Assembly (NCBI GenBank): GCA_018240505.1
Contig: JAFEFQ010000242.1
Span: forward strand, 1 to 37,375
Length of the DNA: 37,375 nucleotides
Reading direction: 5' to 3'
DNA from: Pseudomonadota bacterium
Lineage (GTDB): Bacteria; Pseudomonadota; Gammaproteobacteria; Xanthomonadales; Rhodanobacteraceae
Shown here: one piece after another, positions 34,601 to 37,375 of the stretch
Layout: the number at the start of each line of letters is the position of its first letter
How positions within the stretch are numbered: the stretch's first letter is position 1
Notes under the pieces: generated by a model
What the model saw: the letters and a program-made list of their open reading frames with translations, nothing else
Told to the model about the DNA's origin: nothing
Database searches by the model: none
Position numbers and translations under genes: made by a program

Positions 34601-35024
34601 TGGCTCCGAGCACCTCGCGCTTGAGCGCCTCCACATATTTTTCGACGCGCGGCGTGGCCGGCAGCTTGACCGTGTACGCGGTCAGTTCGCGGCGCAGCGT
34701 GTTGCTGTAGGCGAACGGAAATTTCTCGGCTTCGGGTTCGAGGAAGAAGTCGAACGGATTGAGCACGGCCATCTCGGCGACGAGGTCGACCTCGACGCGG
34801 AACTCGCGCGTCGGCTCGGGAAACACCAGGCGCGCGAGCCAGTTCGACTGCGGGTCCTGCTGCCAGTTGATGAAATGTCCGCCGGGTTCGACGTTGAGCG
34901 AGTAGGAAAGAATGCGCGTGCGGCTGTGCGGCGCAGGGCGCAGTCGCACCGTCTGCGGACCGAGATGGACGAGCCGGTCGTAGCGGTAGTGCGAGATATG
35001 GTTCAGCGCGACGTGGATCGACAT
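31611..35024 (-). CDS. Transglutaminase-DUF2126 fusion protein
   Basis: Large 1137-residue protein. Residues 1 to about 290 form a transglutaminase-like domain with Cys185 ([10 protein letters not shown]), His234 (DLHAWCEVY) and Asp250 (GLDPTSG). The remainder is DUF2126, recognised by [67 protein letters not shown] and [22 protein letters not shown]. The second half resembles glutamine-synthetase/GCS-like amide ligases (COOH-NH2 ligase type), making this a probable ligase plus hydrolase. It is the first gene of the operon; an in-frame TTG at 35030 is the alternative start. One AT-rich patch with a TTA codon lies at 33081-33100. Confidence 0.93.
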   Translation of the reverse strand: [1137 protein letters not shown]

Positions 35025-35054
35025 GCTCAACCCCGCGGATTCGACACGCCGTCA

Positions 35055-35082
35055 ACGATAGCAAAATTTTGCTGCGGTGCAA
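35055..35082 (-). promoter_or_regulatory. Putative promoter of the transglutaminase-DUF2126 operon
   Basis: On the minus strand TTGCAC (35082-35077) and TATCGT (35060-35055) have a 16-base spacer, 31 bases before the start codon. Each box matches four of six sigma-70 consensus bases. The spacer contains a 14-base perfect palindrome, AGCAAAATTTTGCT (35060-35073), and the −35 box lies in the motif TTTGCTGCGGTGCA (35068-35081) shared with the 14953 site. A regulator bound here would cover the promoter. Confidence 0.45.
35068..35081. promoter_or_regulatory. Shared TTTGYTGCRGTGCA motif, copy 2
   Basis: TTTGCTGCGGTGCA ends 57 bases and begins 44 bases upstream of the transglutaminase-DUF2126 ATG. 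It differs from the 14953-14966 copy only by C/T and G/A changes at two positions. The two copies are the only ones I noticed, and both lie ahead of ATP-grasp/transglutaminase operons. Confidence 0.4.
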
Positions 35083-35160
35083 CGAAAAAATTTCAGACCG
35101 CAGCCGCGCGTACCGTAAACGCGATTCGCCCGGCGCGCGCGGGGAACGTGGCCCGAGATT

Positions 35161-35208
35161 GCGGCGCCCCGGCGGCGAACGCGACAAGCCGCCGGGATCG
35201 CCGCCTAC
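35161..35208. terminator. Long hairpin directly after the gspN-like stop
   Basis: On the minus strand the sequence reads GTAG, then GCGGCG-AT-CCCGGCGGC, an eleven-base loop, and GCCGCCGGG-G-CGCCGC. Fifteen base pairs form around one small bulge. There is no T run, so it may be a REP-type element rather than a classical terminator; the GTAG contains the TAG stop codon, as at 17479 and 37009. Confidence 0.55.
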
Positions 35209-36899
35209 TTCTTCGCAAACTCGCCCTTGGCCTGGACGATGGTCGAACCGTCGGCCTGGGGAGCACCGATCTTGCGCAGTGCCTGCCGGATCAGCGGGTC
35301 GCCGCCGCGCGCGGCGAGCTGCGCGGCGGCGTCGTAGGACGTGTTCGTCGCCTTGAACGTGCCGTTGATCTGCAACGGGCCGCCGAGGTCGTTGAGCACG
35401 CCGATGATGCTGCCGTCGGGATCGGTGCCGAGATTCCACTCCATGTCGCCGAGCGCGATCTGGCGCGCGCCGGACACGCTGACGCCGTGCCAGACGAGCT
35501 TGCCGGCGACCGTGCTCGGCCACAGCCCGTCGCGCAGCACGAGCCGGGCGAAGCTGCCGTCGACGTCGCCGTTGACTTCGATGCCGGGCAGGCGCATCAG
35601 CGGCGACAGCAGCGAGGCGGGAAAGCGCAGCGCGGCGTCGTTCAGTTCCAACGCGTGGTCGCTGCCGAACTTCCATTTCGCCGCCAGCGACCCGCGGCCG
35701 CCGTCGTTCTTGAGCGTGCCGCCGATGCCGCCGTCGGCCGCGGAATCGAAAGTCACGTCGACATTGCCGAGCAGGTCGTGCGAAATCGCGGCCGTCGCCG
35801 CGTTGTTCCAGCGCAGGTTGCCGCGTGCCTCGGTCGGCGCCGACCCGTTGTGCAGGACGATGTGCGCGAGCTTGCCCTCGACCTCGCCCGCGGCCGTCGC
35901 GTTGTTCAAACGCAGGATCGCGGCCGCCAGCGGCGCCGGCAGCTTGAACGCGAGTTCGTTGAATTCGAGGTCGCGTTGCGGCGTCAGCTTCATCGCGCCG
36001 TTGAATTGCGCGGAGCCGCCGGCATTCTTGACCGTGCCGGCGATGCCACCGTCCGCCGCGGGTTCGAACGTCGCTTCGATGTCGCCGAGCACGTCGTGCG
36101 CGGCCGTGGCGGTGGCTGCGTTGCTCCAGCGCAGGTTGCCGCGCGCCTCGGTCGGCGTGGTGCCGCCCTTGAGAAGGAAATGCGCGAGCTTGCCCTCGAT
36201 GTTTCCCGAGAGCGTCGCGTCCTGCAGGTGGAGGGCGCCCGCGGCGAGCTGGGCGGGCAGCTTGTAGTCGAGGTCGTTCAATTCCAGATCGCGCTGCGGC
36301 GACAGCTTAACCGTGCCGTTGAACTGCCCGCTGCCGCCGCTGTTCCGGATCGCGCCGACGATGTTGCCGTCGGCGCCGGTGTTGAACGTCGCGTCGACGC
36401 CGCCGAGGTCGGTCGCGGCGAGTACGGCCTTGTTCCAGTGCGCCTTGCCGTCGCGCAGTTGCGTGGGCCAGCCGTCGAGCAGGGTCAGGCTGGCCGCGCT
36501 GCCTTCGATGTCGCCTTCGGCCTTGGCCTGGACGTGCAGCATCTCGGCGGCCGCGGCTGCGGGCGCGGCGAAGCTCAGGTTGTCGAAGGTATTGCCGTCG
36601 GGCGAGCGGGTCAGCGTGCCGCGCACCTTGAGCGTCGCGCCGTCGATCGCGAAATCGGCGACGCGGCGACCTGTGAGCAACGGCATGAAATGCACTTGCC
36701 AGTCGAGCTGGCCGAGCGGGCGGTCGCGTACGGCGATGCTGCCGGCGTGACCGTTCCAGATCGTGCCGGAGAGATCCGACAGCGTCACCGTCTTCGACGG
36801 CCTCATCAGATAGCGATAGCCGATGCTGGCCGGACAGAAATAGACTGCCGCCGCGGCAGCGAGGATCACGAGCAGGACGACAACGAGAAAACGGCGCAT
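35205..36899 (-). CDS. GspN-like (type II secretion protein N) protein with amplified internal repeats
   Basis: A 564-residue protein whose N-terminus matches GspN (PF01203): one membrane anchor (MRRFLVVVLLVILAAAAAVYF), then LSGTIWNGHAGSIAVRDRPLGQLDWQVHFMPLLTGR. GspN proteins are normally near 250 residues and aid type II secretion in the periplasm. Here the central module (LRW/AHW ... DLLGNVDVTF..AADGGIGGTLKN.GG...FNG..K..PQRDLELN.L..KLPA.LAA..L.L..A...G.IEGKLAH..L..G..PTEARGN) occurs about four times, two copies being very close at DNA level with a 318-base (106-residue) period. The start at 36899 has GGAA upstream. No other gsp genes are present, so secretion function is uncertain. Confidence 0.75.
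   Translation of the reverse strand: MRRFLVVVLLVILAAAAAVYFCPASIGYRYLMRPSKTVTLSDLSGTIWNGHAGSIAVRDRPLGQLDWQVHFMPLLTGRRVADFAIDGATLKVRGTLTRSPDGNTFDNLSFAAPAAAAAEMLHVQAKAEGDIEGSAASLTLLDGWPTQLRDGKAHWNKAVLAATDLGGVDATFNTGADGNIVGAIRNSGGSGQFNGTVKLSPQRDLELNDLDYKLPAQLAAGALHLQDATLSGNIEGKLAHFLLKGGTTPTEARGNLRWSNAATATAAHDVLGDIEATFEPAADGGIAGTVKNAGGSAQFNGAMKLTPQRDLEFNELAFKLPAPLAAAILRLNNATAAGEVEGKLAHIVLHNGSAPTEARGNLRWNNAATAAISHDLLGNVDVTFDSAADGGIGGTLKNDGGRGSLAAKWKFGSDHALELNDAALRFPASLLSPLMRLPGIEVNGDVDGSFARLVLRDGLWPSTVAGKLVWHGVSVSGARQIALGDMEWNLGTDPDGSIIGVLNDLGGPLQINGTFKATNTSYDAAAQLAARGGDPLIRQALRKIGAPQADGSTIVQAKGEFAKK
35490..36450. repeat. Tandem 318-bp intragenic repeats in the gspN-like gene
   Basis: The sequence GCGCAGGTTGCCGCG..GCCTCGGTCGGCG (start 35811) recurs at 36129, 318 bases on, with the following coding sequence also repeated. 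More diverged copies flank these on both sides at about the same period. The period is an exact multiple of three, so copy number can change without breaking the frame. Confidence 0.75.
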
Positions 36900-36937
36900 G
36901 GGCGGGTTCCGAAAACGGCTGGTGAATTCTAACGCAG

Positions 36938-37012
36938 GGGCGCGATTCATCGCGTCCGGCCCTCGGGATTCCGAGGCGGCAAGAACACGGACTCGATGAA
37001 TCGAGCTGCTAC
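36938..37012. repeat. REP pair with GTAG foot (copy 2), overlapping the mutS stop
   Basis: The left arm AGGGGCGCGATTCATCGCG is the same as that at 17481. The right arm, read on the minus strand from 37012, is GTAGCAGCTCGATTCATCGAG. The right stem (CTCGAT/ATCGAG) differs from the other arms by paired changes, so base pairing is conserved. The GTAG foot includes the TAG stop of mutS (37011-37009). The left foot reads GCAG instead of GTAG. Confidence 0.8.
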
Positions 37013-37375
37013 AAAAGCGCTTTCAGGCGGTAGAGCAAATCCTGCGCCGCGCGCGGCGTCAGCGCGTCCACATCGACCTCGCGCAGAGCGTCTTCGACCG
37101 CGCTCGGCTGCGCAAGTTCGAACAAGCCGAGTTGCGGCGAAGATTCTTTTTCGGATGGACGCGAACCGGCGGCACGCCGCTCGCCGTTTTCGAGTGCGGC
37201 GAGGTGCTTGCGCGCATCGGCAATCACCGCCTTGGGCACGCCGGCCAGTGCGGCGACGTGCAGGCCGAAGCTGCGGCTGGCCGGCCCTTCCTTGACCGCG
37301 TGCATGAACACGAGCTGGTCGTCGTACTCGACCGCGTCGAGATGCACGTTGGCGATGCCCGGATATTGCGCCGCC
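37009..37375 (-). CDS. mutS: DNA mismatch repair protein MutS, C-terminal part
   Basis: The 3' end of mutS; the gene continues past the window edge, so only about 121 codons are visible. The segment AAQYPGIANVHLDAVEYDDQLVFMHAVKEGPASRSFGLHVAALAGVPKAVIADARKHL is the C-terminal ATPase/dimerisation region of MutS, including the conserved GPASRSFGLHVAALAGVP motif, followed by a variable linker and the short helical C-terminal tetramerisation tail (LREVDVDALTPRAAQDLLYRLKALL). MutS recognises mismatches and starts repair with MutL. Its stop codon falls in the GTAG foot of a REP element. Confidence 0.95.
   Translation of the reverse strand, partial: AAQYPGIANVHLDAVEYDDQLVFMHAVKEGPASRSFGLHVAALAGVPKAVIADARKHLAALENGERRAAGSRPSEKESSPQLGLFELAQPSAVEDALREVDVDALTPRAAQDLLYRLKALL

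Noticed and set aside
30418..35676. A 1752-codon minus-strand open frame
   Set aside because: It runs out of phase through several recognised genes and has no family features.
33459..36932. A very long plus-strand open frame antisense to the transglutaminase and GspN-like genes
   Set aside because: It is a GC-rich shadow frame: Arg/Ala/Glu/Gly-rich sequence without domains, while the minus strand encodes recognisable proteins with correct codon bias.
1..37375. CRISPR arrays, tRNA or rRNA genes, transposases, integrases
   Set aside because: No regularly spaced repeats, cloverleaf-like sequence or DDE/tyrosine recombinase motifs were seen on either strand by eye.

Overview
The window is GC-rich (about two-thirds GC by eye) with strong GC3 bias, short spacers and ATGA start/stop overlaps. 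Gene content (fdsGBA-type formate dehydrogenase, DUF3297, a YbiI-like DksA zinc-finger protein, a subclass B3 metallo-beta-lactamase, GspN, Anbu) and several kinds of REP-like hairpin between genes point to a gammaproteobacterium, most likely of the Xanthomonadales (Rhodanobacteraceae/Lysobacteraceae type). That placement is inference, not a database match. No tRNA, rRNA, CRISPR array, transposase or replication origin was seen.

Layout. Positions 1-306 hold an intergenic repeat with a strong hairpin. Next come lldD (minus) and, divergently, a soluble NAD-linked molybdenum formate dehydrogenase operon, fdsG-fdsB-fdsA-fdhD-fdsD (1642-7913), interrupted by a REP pair. 7970-14883 is a mixed region: a lower-GC membrane-anchored coiled-coil protein, a Pr6Pr-like membrane protein, a CPA2 antiporter, a WS/DGAT acyltransferase, DUF3297, a DksA-like protein, an HEAGH protein and a DHA2 exporter. 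15040-18350 holds a split circularly permuted (cp) ATP-grasp gene, an alpha-E gene and the proteasome-like peptidase Anbu. 18367-21005 holds a B3 metallo-beta-lactamase, a secreted-type alpha/beta hydrolase with a probable frameshift in its signal peptide, and hslR. 21199-26566 holds GH16 and GH79 glycoside hydrolases, HdeD, DUF1269 and an AraC-type regulator, with a transglutaminase remnant at 22282-22393. A decayed HigBA pair lies at 26600-26958.

The second half is a minus-strand cluster read from 35024 down to 26955: a transglutaminase-DUF2126 protein, an OafA-like acyltransferase, a fused cp-ATP-grasp/alpha-E protein and a second transglutaminase. Upstream of it are a GspN-like protein with internally amplified repeats and the 3' part of mutS, cut by the window edge.

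The main interest is that two versions of the ATP-grasp/alpha-E/transglutaminase/Anbu amide-bond system sit within 21 kb, one split and one fused. The split locus has no transglutaminase at the position where I would expect one. A frameshifted transglutaminase fragment lies about 5 kb downstream. Both operons carry the same 14-base motif (TTTGYTGCRGTGCA) upstream, and an AT-rich patch containing TTA codons lies inside one gene of each. The family-level idea of peptide or protein modification with matched hydrolysis is published. The pairing, the shared motif and the embedded acyltransferase are what I would check as possibly new.
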